Source of the DNA: Kingdonia uniflora
Taxonomy: Eukaryota > Streptophyta > Magnoliopsida > Ranunculales > Circaeasteraceae
Assembly (NCBI GenBank): GCA_014058105.1
Contig: JACGCM010000428.1
Coordinates: 1,054,001 to 1,118,000, forward strand
Direction of reading: 5' to 3'
DNA length: 64,000 nt
Shown: positions 26,201 to 39,700 of the stretch, in pieces
Layout of the letters: every line of letters begins with the position of its first letter
Numbering within the stretch: position 1 is the first letter of the stretch
Program-made: the position numbers and the translations under genes
The notes under the pieces: generated by a model
What the model saw: only the letters and a program-made list of their open reading frames with translations
What the model was told of the DNA's origin: nothing
The model's database searches: none

Positions 26201-28639
26201 TTTTTAAGAGTTTATTTCCAACAACCAACATGTATAGATTGTTACCAAATGAATAATCAGACTCGCAGTTTAATTTTTTTGCCGGTACGGATTTCACACC
26301 TCTTCGTTGCTTTATATCAAAATTCTGAGATTTTTTGATACCGAGTACTCGTTTGTGAGGTTGCATAGTTTTAAGATTCCATTTTAACCAACAACAAGCT
26401 AGGATAGTTACCAAATTAACCGCAATACTTCCGGATTCTATTTTGGATCGGTATGGATTTAACATCTCTCTATTGCGTTAGATCGTAATTCTAAGAAGCT
26501 TGACTACCGTCAACTTGTTTGAGAGGTTTGATCATTTTTAAGAGTTTCTTTCCAACCGCCAACATATTAGGATTGTTACCAAATGAATAAAAAAAATTAT
26601 GGTTTTAATTTTTGACAGATACGAATTTTGTACCTCTCCCTTGCATTATATCTTAATTCTAAGAAGCTTGGCTGCCGCCAACTCGTTTGAGAGGTTGGAT
26701 CATTTTTTTGAGTTTCTTTTCGAGAGACAACATGTTAGGATTGTTACCAAATGAATAAAAAAATTGCGGATTGAATTTTTGACCGATACGGATTTCATAC
26801 CTCTCCGTTGCTTTATATCGTATTTCGTGGAAGCTTTGCTACCGACTACTTCTTTGAGAGGCTATTTAGTTATTCAGAGTTACAATTCAACCGATAACCA
26901 GCTAGGATAGTTACCAAATTAATCGCAATACTCCTTGTTTGAATTTTTGTCGGTACGGATTTTGCACCTCTCTGTTGCTTTAGATCGAAATTATGAGATT
27001 CTTGGCTACAGACAACTCGTTTGAGAGATTTCATAGATTTCAAAACTTCCATTTTGACCGACAATAAGGTAGGGTAGATAACAAATTAATCGCAATCCTC
27101 TTGGTTTCAATTTTAGACCGGTACAGATTTCGCACCTCTTCTTTGCTTAAGAACGCAATTCTGTGAAGCTTTGCTACCGAGTACTCCTTTGAGACGTTAT
27201 GTTCTTTCTCAGAGTTTCTTTTTGACCGAAAACACGCTAATATAGTTACCAAATTAATTGAAATACTCTCGGTATGAGTATTTTCCGGTACAGATTTTAC
27301 ACCTCTCCGTTGCTTAAGATCAAAATTTTGAGATCCTTTGCTATCGACAACTCGTTTTCGAGGCTGTAAAGATTTTAGGAGTTTCATTTCGACCTATATA
27401 AAGGTAGGAAAGTTACCAAATTAATCGCAATATTCCCAGATTCAATTTTTGACCGATACAGATTTTGCACCTCTCTGTTGCTTTTGATCGTAATTTTGAG
27501 AAGCTTGGCTACAGCAGACTCGTTTGTGAGTTTGGATCATTTTTATGAGTTTCTTTTCAACCGACAATATGCTAGGATTGTTACCAAAAATTTAAAAAAA
27601 TTGTGGTCGAATTTTGGACCGATGCGGATTTCGTACCTCACCGTTGCTTTAAATTGTAATTCTGAGAGGCTTGGCTACAAACTACTCTGTGAGGCTCCAA
27701 GTTTACTCTGAGTTCCATTTTGACCGAAAACTAGCTAGGATAGTTACTAAATTAATCGCAATACTCCCAATTTTAATTTTTGCCTGTACATATTTCGTAC
27801 CTCTCCGTTGCTTAAATCAAAATTATGAGATTCTTAGCTACCGATAACTCGTTAGAGTGGTTGTATAGTTTTTAAGAGCATTTTCGAGTGACAACAAGCT
27901 AGGATAGTTACCAAATTAATCACAATACTCCCGGTTTCAATTTTTAACAGGTACAAATTTAGCAACTCTCTGTTGCATTAGATTGAAATTCTGAGAAGTT
28001 TTGCTACCGTCAACTCGTTATGGAGGTTGGAACATTTTTATGAGTTTCTTTTCGACCGACATCATGCAAGGGTTATTACCAAATTAATTATAATACTCGC
28101 GGTTTGAGATTTTGCTGGTACAGATTTCGTACCTCACCGTTACTTTTGATCAAAATTTTGAGATTCTTTGCTACCGACAACTCGTTTGGGAGATTGTATA
28201 TTTTTAAAAGGTTCGTTTCCGACAGAACACAAGCTAGGATAGTTACCAAATTAATTGAAATACTCATGGTTTTTATTTTTGACCAGCACGGATTTCACAC
28301 CTTTTCGTTTCTTTAGGTCATAATTTTGAGAAGCTTGGCTACCGTCAACTCGATTGAGAGGTTGGATCATTTTTATGAGTTTCTTTTCAACCGCCAACAT
28401 GCTAGAATTGTTACCAAAAGAATAATAATACTAGCGGTTTAAATTTTGACCGCTACAGAATTTGCACCACTCCGTTGCTTTATATCATAAATCTGAGAAG
28501 CTTGGCTATCGACAATTCCTTTTAGAGGTTGTATAGTTTTTAAAAGTTCCTTCACTAATGACAACAAGCTAGGATTACAACCATATTTATCGTAATTTTC
28601 CCGGTTTGAGTTTTTAACCGGTACAGATTTTGCACCTCT
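20276..28639 (+). repeat. HOR block 7, ~50 monomers, original copy of the central duplication
   Basis: An F2-to-F2 interval of 8364 bp. F2 at 20276 passes directly to E1 near 20480, skipping the usual four monomers. Cassettes lie at about 20.5-21.2 and 22.9-23.6 kb. From about 20485 onward this block is the source-like copy of the material at 29.63-42.84 kb: offsets 9213 (20645 to 29858), 13031 (22854 to 35885) and 13703 (25441 to 39144) were read from matched marker words. Confidence 0.72.
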
Positions 28640-29000
28640 CCGTTGCTTTAGATTGAAATTATGATATTCTTGGCTCCCGAGTATTCGCTTGAGAGGTTAT
28701 ATAGTTTTTAAGATTTCCTTATCGAATGACAATATGTTAGGCAAGTTACCAAATTAATCGCGATACTTCCGGATTCAATTTTTGACATGTACGGATTTCA
28801 CACCTCACCGTTGCTTTAGATCGCAACTCTAAGAAACTTGGCTACAGTCAACTCGTTTGAAAGGTTGGATCATTTTTACAAGTTTTTTTTCTTCCACAAA
28901 TACGCTTGGATTGTTACCAAATGAATAACAATACACGTGGTTTGAATTTTTGACCGAAATGAATTTCACACCTCTCCGTTGCGTTATCTCGTAATTCTGT

Positions 29001-29030
29001 GAAGCTAAAACCCGCTAGGATAGTTATCTT
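29001..29030 (+). other. Templated replacement patch
   Basis: After GTGAAGCT the expected TGGTTACCGAGTACGC and GAGACG (present at 42210-42238) are replaced by AAAACCCGCTAGGATAGTTA. The same 20 bases occur in place about 45 bases downstream, at 29056. The patch therefore looks copied from there. Confidence 0.72.
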
Positions 29031-29133
29031 CTTTTTCAGAGTTCCTTTTCGACCTAAAACCCGCTAGGATAGTTACCAAATTAATTGCAATACTTTTGGC
29101 TTGAGTTTTTGCCAGTACAAATATCAGATCTCT

Positions 29134-29327
29134 CTGTTGCGTTAGATCGAAATTATGAGATTCTTTTCTACCGACAGCTCTCTTGAGAGGTTATATAGTT
29201 TTTAAGAGTTCCTTTTTGACCAGCGCGGACTTTGCGCCTCTTCGAGTGACAACAAGTTAGGATAGTTACCAAATTAATCGCAATACTCCCAGTTTCAATT
29301 TTTGACCGGTACGGACTTCGCACCTCT
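29134..29327 (+). repeat. Expanded 194-bp monomer with templated insertion
   Basis: The CCGTT-phase interval is 194 instead of 168. About 26 extra bases, GACCAGCGCGGACTTTGCGC and CTCTT, lie before CGAGTGACAACAAG. They closely match GACCGGTACGGACTTCGCAC about 85 bases downstream, including the unusual GGACTT, so the insert was copied from the adjacent monomer. Confidence 0.8.
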
Positions 29328-32300
29328 CCGTTGTTTTAGATCGCAATTATGTGATGTTTTGCTATCATCAACTCGTTTAAGAGGTTGGATCATTTTTAAG
29401 AGTTTTTTTCCAGCCGCCAATATGATAGGATTGTTACAAAATGAATAACAATACTTTGTGGCAGGTACGGATTTTGCACCTCTCCGTTGCTTTAGATCAC
29501 AATTTTGGGAAACTTTGCAGCCGTCAACTCGTTTTGAAGGTTAGATCATTTTTATAGGTTTCTTTTCATCCAGAAACATGCTAGGATTGTTACCAATTGA
29601 AAAATAAAAATTGTGGTTTAAATTTTTGGATAGTTACGGATATCGCACCTCTCTGTTGCTTTAGATCATAATTTTGAGAAGCTTTGCAACCGTCAACTCG
29701 TTTGAAAGGATGGGTCATTTTACTGAACTTCATTTCGTCTAACAACATGCTAGGATTATTACAAAAATGAATAATAAAAATTGCGGTTGGAATTTTTGAC
29801 CGATACGGATTTCGTACCTCTCCGTTGCTTTATATCACAATTCTGAGAGGCTTGGTTACCGACTACTACTTTGAGAGGCTATGTAGTTATTCAGAGTTCC
29901 ATTTTGACCTGCAACAGGCTAGGATAGTTTCAAAATTAATCAAAATGCACCCAGCTTGAGTTTTTGTCGGGTCGAATTTTGTACCTCTCAGTTACTTTAA
30001 ATCGAAATACTGAGATTCTTTGCTACCGATAACTCATTTAAGAGGTTGTATTGTTTTGATGATATCCTTTTCGAGTGACAACAAGTTAGGAGAGTTACCA
30101 AATTAAGCACAATACTACCGGTTTCAGTTTTTGACAGGTACAAATTTCGGACCACTAAGTTGCTTTAGATCGTAATTCTGAATAGCTAGGCTTCCAACAA
30201 TTCGTTCGATAGGTTGTGTAGTTTTTAGGAGTTTCTATTCAACCGACAACAAGCTACGATAGTTACCAACTAAATCACAATAATCGTGATATCAATTTTT
30301 TAATGGTACGGATTTCGTACCTCTCAGTTTCTTTAGATCGTAATTATGAGAAGCTTGGTTGCCAGCAACTTGTTTGGGAGGTTGGATCATTTTTAATATT
30401 TTCTTTCTAACCACCAACATGCTTGGATTGTTATAGGATGAATAACAAAATTTGTGGCTTAAACTTTTGTCCGGTACGGATTTTGCACCTCTCTGTTGCT
30501 TTAGATAATAATTATGAGAAGCTTGGCTACCGTAAACTCGTTTGAGTGGTTGGGTCATTTATAAGAGTTTCTTTCGAACCACCAACATGCTAGTAATGTT
30601 ACCAAATGAATAACAATACTCGCGGTTTAAATTTTGAACTGGTACGAATTTCGCACCTCTCCGTTGCCTTATATCGTAATTATAAGATTCATGGCTACCG
30701 AGTACTCGTTTGTGAGGTTGTATATCTTTTAAGAGTTTCTTTTCGACCGAAAACAAGCTAGGATAGTTAACAAATTAATCATAATACTTCCGGATTCAAT
30801 TTTGGACCGGTACGGATTTCACACCTCTCCCGTGCTTTTAATCGCAATTCTAAGAAGCTTGACTACCGTCAACTCGTTTGAGAGGATAGATCATTTTTAT
30901 GAGTATCTTTCGACCAAAAACATGCTAGGATTATTACCAAATGAATAACAATACCCGCGATTTGAATTTCTGACCGAAACGAATTTCAGTCCTCTCCGTT
31001 ACTTTATATCGTAATTCTATGAAGCTTAGTTACCGAGAACGCCTTTGAGATGTTATGTTCCTTTTCATAGATCCTTTTCAGCCCATAACCCATTAGGAAG
31101 TTACCAAATTAATCACAATATTCAAGTTTTAGTTTTTGCTGGTACGGATTTCGCACTTCCCCGTTGCTTTAGATTAAAATTCTAAGATTCTTTGCTTCGT
31201 CAACTCGTTTAAGAGGTTGTATAGTTTTTATGATTTCCATTTCGGCTGAAAACAAGCTTGGATAATTACCAAATTAATCCAAATATTTGCGGCTTGAATT
31301 TTTGACCGGTACGGATTTCATACCTCTCCATTGGTTTAGATCGTAATTCTGCGAAGCTTGGCTACCGTCAACTCGTTTTAGAGGTTGGATTATTTTTAAG
31401 AGTTTCTTTCTAACTGCCAACATGTTAGGATTGTTGCGAAATGAATAACAATACTTGAGGTTATAATTTTTGACCAGAACAAATTTTACACCTCTCCGTT
31501 GCGTTATTTTGTAATTAAGAGAAGCTTGGTTACCAAGTACACTTTTGAGACATTATATTCTTTTTTAGAGGTCCTTTTCGACCAAAAACCTGCTAGGATA
31601 GCTACCAAATTAATCGCAATACTTTCGGTTTGAGTTTTTGCGGGAACAGATATCGCACCTCACCATTGTTTTAGATTAAAATTTAGAGATTCTTTGCAAA
31701 AGACAACTCGTTTGAGAGGTTGTATTGTTTTTAAGAGTTCTTTTTCGATCGAAAACAAGATAGGGTAGTTACCAAATTAATCGCAATACTCCCGATTTAA
31801 ATTTTTGACCAGTACGGATTTCACACCTCTCCGTTGCATTATATAGTAATTTAGAGAAACTAGGCTGCCATCAACTCGTTTGAGAGGTTGGATCATTTTT
31901 AAGAGTTTCTTTCCAACCGCCAACAGGATAAGATATTTACCAAAAGAATAACAATACTCGGGGTTTAACTTTTTGGCTGGTACAGATTTCGCACATTTTC
32001 GATGCTTTAGATCGTAATTTTTAGAAGCTTTGCAACCGTCAACTCGTTTGAAAGGTTGGATCATTTTTATGAGATTCTTTTCGATCGACAACATGCTAGG
32101 ATTGTTACCAAATGAAAAAAAAAATTGCGGTTGGAGTTTTTGACCGATACGAATTTCGTACCTCTCCGTTGCTTTATATCGTAATTCTGAGAAGCTTGGC
32201 TATCGACTACTCCTTTAAGAGGTTATGCAGTTATTCAAAGATCCATTTTAACCGACAACCAGCTAGGATAGTTTCCAAATTAATCGTAATCGTCCCGGAT

Positions 32301-32429
32301 TGAGTTTTTGCCGGTACGGATTTTGCACCTCTTCGTTACTTTAAGTCAAAATTCTGAGATTCTTGGTTATCGGCAACTCGCTTGAGAGGTTGTATCATTT
32401 TGAAGATATCCATTTTGAGTGACAGCAAG

Positions 32430-33772
32430 CTAGGACAGTTACCAAATTAATCGTAATACTCCCGGATTCAATTTTTGACAAGTACAAATTTCGAACCTCT
32501 CTGTTGTTTTAGATCGCAATTTTAAATAGCTAGGCTTCTGACAACTCGTTCGAGAAGTTACGTAGTTTATATGAGTTTGTATTCGACCGACAACAAGCTA
32601 GGATTGTTACCAACTAAATCGCAATAATCGCAATATCAATTTTTGAACGGTACGGATTTCGAACCTCTCAGTTTTTTTAGATCGTAATTCTGAGAAACTT
32701 TGTTACCAACAACTCGTTTGGGAGGTTGGATCATTTTTAATAATTTCTTTCTAGGTGCTAATATGCTTGGATTGTTACAGGATGAATAACAATATTTACG
32801 GTTTGAATTTTTGACTGGTACGGATTTCGTACCTCTCTATTGCTTTTGATCTTATTTATGAGAAGCTTGGCTACCGTAAACTCCTTTGAGAGGTTGGAAC
32901 ATTTTTAAGAGTATTTTTCCAACCGCTAGCATGCAAGGATTGTTACCAAATGAATAAGAATACTCGTTGTTTGAATTTTTGAGCGGTATGGATTTTGCAC
33001 CTCTCAGTGGCTTTATATCATTATTCTGGGAAGCTTGGCTACCGACTACTCCTTTAAGAAGTTGTATAGTTTTTAAAAGCTCCTTTTCTGCCGACAACAA
33101 GCTAGGACAGTTACCAAATTAATTGTAATACTCCCGGATTCAATTTTTGACAAGTACGAATTTTGCACCTCTCTGTTACTTTAGATCGTAATTCTGAATA
33201 GCTAGGCTTCTGACAACTCGCTCGGGAGGTTACGTAGTTTATATGAGTTTCTATTCGTCCGACATCAAGCTAGGATTGTTACCAACTAAATCGCAATAAT
33301 CGCGATATCAATTTTTGAACGGTACAAATTTTGAACCTTTCAGTTTTTTAGATCATAATTCTAAGAAACTTGGTTACCAACAACTCGTTTGGGAGGATTG
33401 ATTATTTTTAATAGTTTCTTTCCAAGCGCCAACATGATAGGATTGTTACAAGATCAATAACAGTATTTGTGGTTTGAATTTTTGACTCGTATGGATTTTG
33501 TACCTCTCACTTGATTTAGATGTTATTTATGAGAAGCCTGGTTACCGTAAACTCCTTTGAGAGGTTAGATCATTTTTAAGAGTTTCTTTCCAACCGCCAA
33601 CATGCTAGGATTATTACCAAATGAATAACAATACTCGTCGTTTGAATTTTTGATCGGTATGGATTTTGCACCTCACAGTGGCTTTATATCATAATTTTGG
33701 GAAGCTTAGCTACCGACTTCTCCTTTGAGAAGTTGTATAGTTTTTAAAAGTTCCTTTTTGACCGAAAACAAG
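32430..33772 (+). repeat. Four-monomer tandem duplication, D-C containing
   Basis: CTAGGACAGTTACCAAATTAAT occurs at 32430 and at 33102, 672 bases apart. Both copies run through D (32605 and 33278), C (about 32778 and 33446) and two further monomers. The single-copy equivalents are 23.2-23.88 kb and 36.25-36.9 kb, which carry no second copy, so this duplication arose after the larger one. Confidence 0.78.
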
Positions 33773-36700
33773 CTAGGATAGTTACCAAATTATTCATAAT
33801 ACTTCCGGATTCAATTTTGGCCAGTGTGGATTTCATATCTTTCCGTTGATTAAGATCGTAATTCTAAGATGCTCGACAACTATCAACTCGTTTGAGAGGT
33901 TAGATAATTTTTAAGAGATTCATTCCAGCCACCAACATGCTAGGATTGTTACCAAATGATTAAAAAAAATTACGGTTTGAATTTTGGACAGATACGGATT
34001 TCGTACCTCTTCGTTGCTTTATATGGTAATTCTGAGAAGCTTGGCTGCCGCCAACTCATTTGAGAAGTTGGATCAATTTTATGAGTTTCTTTTCGACTGT
34101 AAACATGCTAGGATTATTACCTATTGAATAAAAAAAATTGCGGTTTGACCTTTTGACCGATAAGGATTTCGTACCTCTCCGCTGCTTTATATCCTAATTC
34201 TGTGAAGCTTGGCTACCGACTACTCCTTTGAGAGGTTATGTAGTTATTCAAAGTTCCATTTTGACCGTCATCCAGCTAGGATAGTTACCAAATAAATTGC
34301 AATAGTCCCGGTTTAATTTTTTCCCAGAATGAATTTTGCACCTTCCTGTTGCTTTAGATCGAAATTCTGAGATTTTTGGCTACCGAGTACTCGTTTGTGA
34401 GGTTGTATAGTTTTTAAGAATTCATTTTTGACCGACAACAATATAGGAAAGTTACCAAATTAATCACAATACTCCCTGCTTCAATTTTGGATCGATAAGG
34501 ATTTCGCACGTCTCTGTTGCTTTGGATCGCAATTCTAAGAAGCTTTGCTACCGTAAACTCGTTTGAGAGGTTAGATAATTTTTAAGTGCTTTTTTCCAAC
34601 CTCCATCATTCTAGGATTGTTACCAAATGTATAAAAAAAATTGCGGTTTAAATTTTTGACCGATACGAATTTCGTACCTCTCCGTTACTTTATATCGAAA
34701 TTCTAAGAAGCTTGGCTGCCGCCAACTCGTTTGAGCGGTTGGATCAATTTTAAGTGTTTTTTTTCGACCGACAACATTCTAGGATTATTACCTATTGAAT
34801 AAAAAGAGTTGCGGCTTGAATTTTTGACCGATACGGATTTAGTACCTCTTCGTTGCTTTCTATCATAATTATGAGAAACTTGGCTACCGACTACTCCTTT
34901 GAGAGGCTATGAAGTTATTCAGAGTTCCATTTCGACCGACATCCAGCTAGGGTAGTTACCAAATTAATCGCAATACTACCGCTTTGAATTTTTGCCGGCA
35001 TAGATTTTGCACCTCTTTGTTGCTTTAGATCTAAATTCTAAATTTTTTGGCTACCGAGTACTCGTTTGCGAGGTTGTATAGATTTTTAGAGTTCCTTTTC
35101 GACCGACAACACGGTAGGATAGTTATCAAATAAATCGCAATACTCCATGCTTCAATTTTCGACCGATACAGATTTTGCACCTCTCCGTTGCATTAGATCG
35201 TAATTCATAGAAGTTTGGCTACCGTCAACTCGTTTCAGAGGTTGGATCATTTTTAAGAGTTTCTTTCCTACCGCCAACATTCTAGGATTGTTACCAAATG
35301 AGTAACAATACGCACAATTTTAAAATTTGAATGGTACGAATTTTACGCATCTCCGTTGCTTTAGATCGTAATTCTGAGAAGCTTGGCTACCGCCAACTCG
35401 TTTGCGGGGTTGGATCATATTTATGAGTTTCTTTTCAACCGACAACATGCTAGGATTGTTACCAAATAAATAAAAAAAATTACGGATGGACTTTTTGACC
35501 GATGCAGATTTCGTACCTCACCGTTGCTATATATTGTAATTTTGAGAAGTTTGGCTAGAAACTACTCCTTTGAGAGGCAATGTAATTATTCTGGCTCCAT
35601 TTCGACCGACAACTATCTAGGATAGTTACAAAATTAATCGCAATACGCCCGGTTTAAATTTTTGCCTATACGGATTTTACACCTCACAGTTGCTTTAGAT
35701 CGAAATTCTGAGATTCTTGGCTACCGACAACTCGTTTGTGAGGTTGTATAGTTTTTAAGAGTTTATTTTTGAGTGACAACAAGCTAGGATAGTTACAAAA
35801 TTAATCGCAGTACTCCCGGTTCCAATTTTTTACTGGTACGAATTTTGCAACCGTCACTCGTTTAACAGGTTGGATCATTTATATGAGATTCTTTTCGATC
35901 GACAACATGCTAGGATTGTTACCAAATGAAAAATAAATATTGTGGTGGGAGTTTTTGACCGATACGGATTTCGTACCTCTCCGTTGCTTTATATCGTAAT
36001 TCTGAGAAGCTTTGCTACCGACTACTCCTTTAAGAGGTTATGTAGTTATTGAGAGTTCCATTTTGGTCGACAACCAGCTAGGATAGTTTCCAAATTAATC
36101 ATAATCCTCCCGGTTCGAGTTTTTTCCGGAACGGATTTTGTACCTCTCCGTTACTTTAAATTGAAATTATGTGATTCTTGGCTATCGGCAACTCGCTTAA
36201 GAGGCTGTATCATTTTGAAGATACCCATTTTGAGTGACAACAAGCTAGGACAGTTACCAAGTTAATCCTAATACTCCCGGATTCAATTTTTGACAAGTAC
36301 GAATTTCGTACCTCTCAATTGCTTTAGATTATAATTCTGAATAGCTAGGCTTCTGACAACTCGTTCGAGAGGTTACGTAGTTTTTATGAGTTTCTATTCG
36401 GCCGACAACAAGCTAGGATTGTTACCAACTAAATCTCAATAATCACAATATCAATTTTTGAACGATATGGATTTCGAACCTCTCAGTGTCTTTAGATCGT
36501 AATTCTGAGATACTTGATTACCAACAACTCGTTTGGGAGGTTGGATCATTTTGAATAGTTTCTTTCAAGGCGCTAACATGCTAGGATTGTTACAGGATGA
36601 ATAGCAATATTTACGGTTTGAATTTTTGACTGGTACGGATTTCGTACCTCTCTATTGCTTTTGATCTTATTTATGAGAAGCCTGGCTACCGTAAACTCCT

Positions 36701-39700
36701 TTGAGAGGTTGGAACATTTTTAAGAGGTTTTTTCCAACCGCTAACATGCAAGGATTGTTACCAAATGAATAAGAATACTCGTGGCTTAAATTTTTGATCG
36801 GTATGGATTTTACACCTCTCAGTGGCCTTATATCATAATTCTGGGAAGCTTGGCTACCGACTACTCCATTAAGAAGTTGTATAGCTTATAAAAGTTCCTT
36901 TTCTACCGACAACAAGCTAGGATAGTTACCAAATTAATCATAATACTTTCAGATTCAATTTTAGACCGGTGTGGATATCACACCTTTCTGTTGCTTTAGA
37001 TCGAAATTCTAGAAGCTTGACTACCGCTAACTCGTTTGAGATGTTAGATCATTTTTAAGAGTTTCTTTCCAGCCGCCAACATGCCAGGATTATTACCAAA
37101 TGAATAAAAAAACTTGCGGTTTAAATTTTTGACCGATAAAGATTTTGAACATCTCCGTTGCTTTATATCATAATTCTGAGAAGCTTGGCTGCCGCCAACT
37201 CGTTTGAGAGGTTGGATCAATTTTATGAGCTTCTTTCTGGCCTACAACATGCCAGGATTATTACCTATTGAATAAAAAAAATCGGTTTGAATTTTTGACC
37301 GATACGGATTTCGTACCTTTCCATTGCTTTATATCGTAATTCTGTGAAGCTTGGCTACCGACTACTACGTTGAGAGGCTATGTATTTATTCAGAGTTCCA
37401 TTTCGAGCGACATCCAGCTAGGATAGTTGCCAAATTAATTGTAATACTCCCGGTTTGATTTTTTGCCGGTACGGATTTCACACCTCCTTGTGGCTTTAGA
37501 TCGAAATTAAGAGATTTTTGGTTACCAAGTACTCGTTTGCGAGGTTGCATAGTTTTTAAGAGTTCATTTTCGACCGATAGCAAGGTAGGATAGTTACCAA
37601 ATTAATCGCAATACTCCCTGTTCCAATTTTGGACCGATACAGATTTCGCACTTCTCTATTACTTTAGATCATAATTCTGAGAAGCTTTGCTACCGTCAAC
37701 TCGTTTGACAGGTTAGATCAATTTTAAGTATTTCTTTCCAACTCTAACATGCTAGGATTGTTAGCAAATGAATAAACAAAATAGCGATTTAAAATTTTGA
37801 CCGATACGGATTTCGTACGTCTCCGTTGCTTTATATCGTAATATTCTGAGAAGCTTGGCTGCCGCCAACTCGTTTGAGCGGTTGGGCCAATTTGAAGAGT
37901 TTCTGCTTAACCGACAACATGCTAGGATTATTACCTATTGAATAAAAAAAATTACGGCTTGAATTTTTTTGACCGATACAGATTTCGTACCTCTCCGTTG
38001 TTTTATATCGTAATTATGATAAGCTTGGCTACCTACTACTCCTTGGAGAGGCTATGAAGTTATTCAGAGTTCCATTTTGACTGACATCCAGCTAGGGTAG
38101 TTACCAAATTAATCAAAATACTCCCGATTTTATTTCATGCCGGTACGGATTTTCCACCTCTCTGTTTCTTTAGATAGAAATTCTAAGATTTTTGGCTACC
38201 GAGTACTCATTTGCATGGTAGTAAAATTTTTAAGAGTTCTTTATTGACCAACAACAAGATAGGATAGTTACCAAATTAATCACAATACTCCTTGTTTCAA
38301 TTTTTGAACGATACGGATTTTGCACCTCTCAGTTGCTTTAGATCATAATTCTGAGAAGTTTTACTACCATCAACTCGTTTGAGAGGTTGTATCATTTTTA
38401 TGAGTTTCTTTCCAGCCGCCAATATTCTAGGATTGTTACCTAATGAATAACAATACGCGAAGTTTAAATTTTTGAGTGGTACGGATTTTGTACCACTCCG
38501 TTGCTTTAGATCGTAATTCTGAGAAGCTTGGCTACCGCCAACTCGTTTGCGAGGTTGGATCATTTTTATGTGTTTCTTTTCAACCGACAGCATGCTAGGA
38601 TTGTTACCAAATGAATAAAAAAAATTACGGTTTGACTTTTTGAACGATGCGGATTTCATACCTTACCATTGCATTATATCGTAATTTTGAGAAGTTTGGC
38701 TACAAACTACTCCTTTGAGAGGCAATGTAATTGTCCTGGTTCCATTTTGACCGACAACTAGCTTTGATAGTTACAAAATGAATTGTAAAAATCTCAGTTT
38801 TAATTTTTGCCAGTACGGATTTCGCACCTCTCAGATGCTTTAGATCAAAATTATGAGATTTTTGGCTACCGACAACTCGTTTGTGAGGTTGTATAGTTTT
38901 TAAGAGTTCATTTTCGAGTGACAACAAGCCAGGATAGTTACAAAATTAATCGCAGTACTCCCGATTTCAATTTTTTACTCGCAAAAATTTTGTACCTCAC
39001 CGTTGCTTTAGATCTCAACTCATAGAATCTTGGCTACTGTCAACTTGTTTGAATGGTTGGGTCATTTTTACGAGTTTTTTTTCGATCAAAGATATGCAAG
39101 TATAGTTACCAAATGAATAACAATACTCGTGGTGCGAATTTTTGACCAAAACGAATTTTACACCACTCCGTTGCTTTTTCTCATAATTCTGGGAAGTTTG
39201 GTTACCGAGTACACTTTTGTGATATTATTTTCTTTTTCAGAGTTCCTTTTCGACCGAAAACATGTTAGGTTAGTTATAAAATTAATCGCAATACTTTTGG
39301 TTTGAGTTTTTGCCAGCAAAGATATCGTACCTCTCCGCTGCTTTTAGTCAAAATTATGAGATTCTTTGCTAACGGCAACTCGTTTGAGAGGTTGGATCAT
39401 TTTTAATAGTTTATTTCCAAATGCCAACATGCATGGATTGTTACAAGATGAATAATAATATTCACGGTTTGAATTTTTGATCGGTGCAAATTTTGCACCT
39501 TTATGTTGCTTTAGATCGTAATTATGGGAAGCTTAACTACCGTAAACTCGTTTTGAGGTTGGATCATTTTTAAGAGTTTCTTTTCAGCCACCAACATGCA
39601 AAGATTGTTACCAAATGAATATAAATACTCGCGGATTGAATTTTAAACCGTTATGAATTTTGCACCTCTCTGTTGCTTTAAATCATAAATCTAAGAATCT

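Larger units (their letters stand above)
20485..29630 (+). repeat. Central segmental duplication, first unit (~9.15 kb)
   Basis: The first copy of the large tandem duplication. Its left limit is where F2 becomes E1 at GTTTGAAAGGATGG. Its right limit is the anomalous TTTTTGGATAGTTACGG near 29630, after which the sequence again resembles 20485. Compared with the later copy it lacks four monomers at about 25160 (38.19-38.89 kb in the other copy) and keeps three monomers that the other copy lost near 40620. Confidence 0.66.

Noticed and set aside
29001..29030. Small mobile-element insertion at the odd patch
   Set aside because: No terminal repeats or target-site duplication. The whole patch is accounted for by sequence about 45 bases away.
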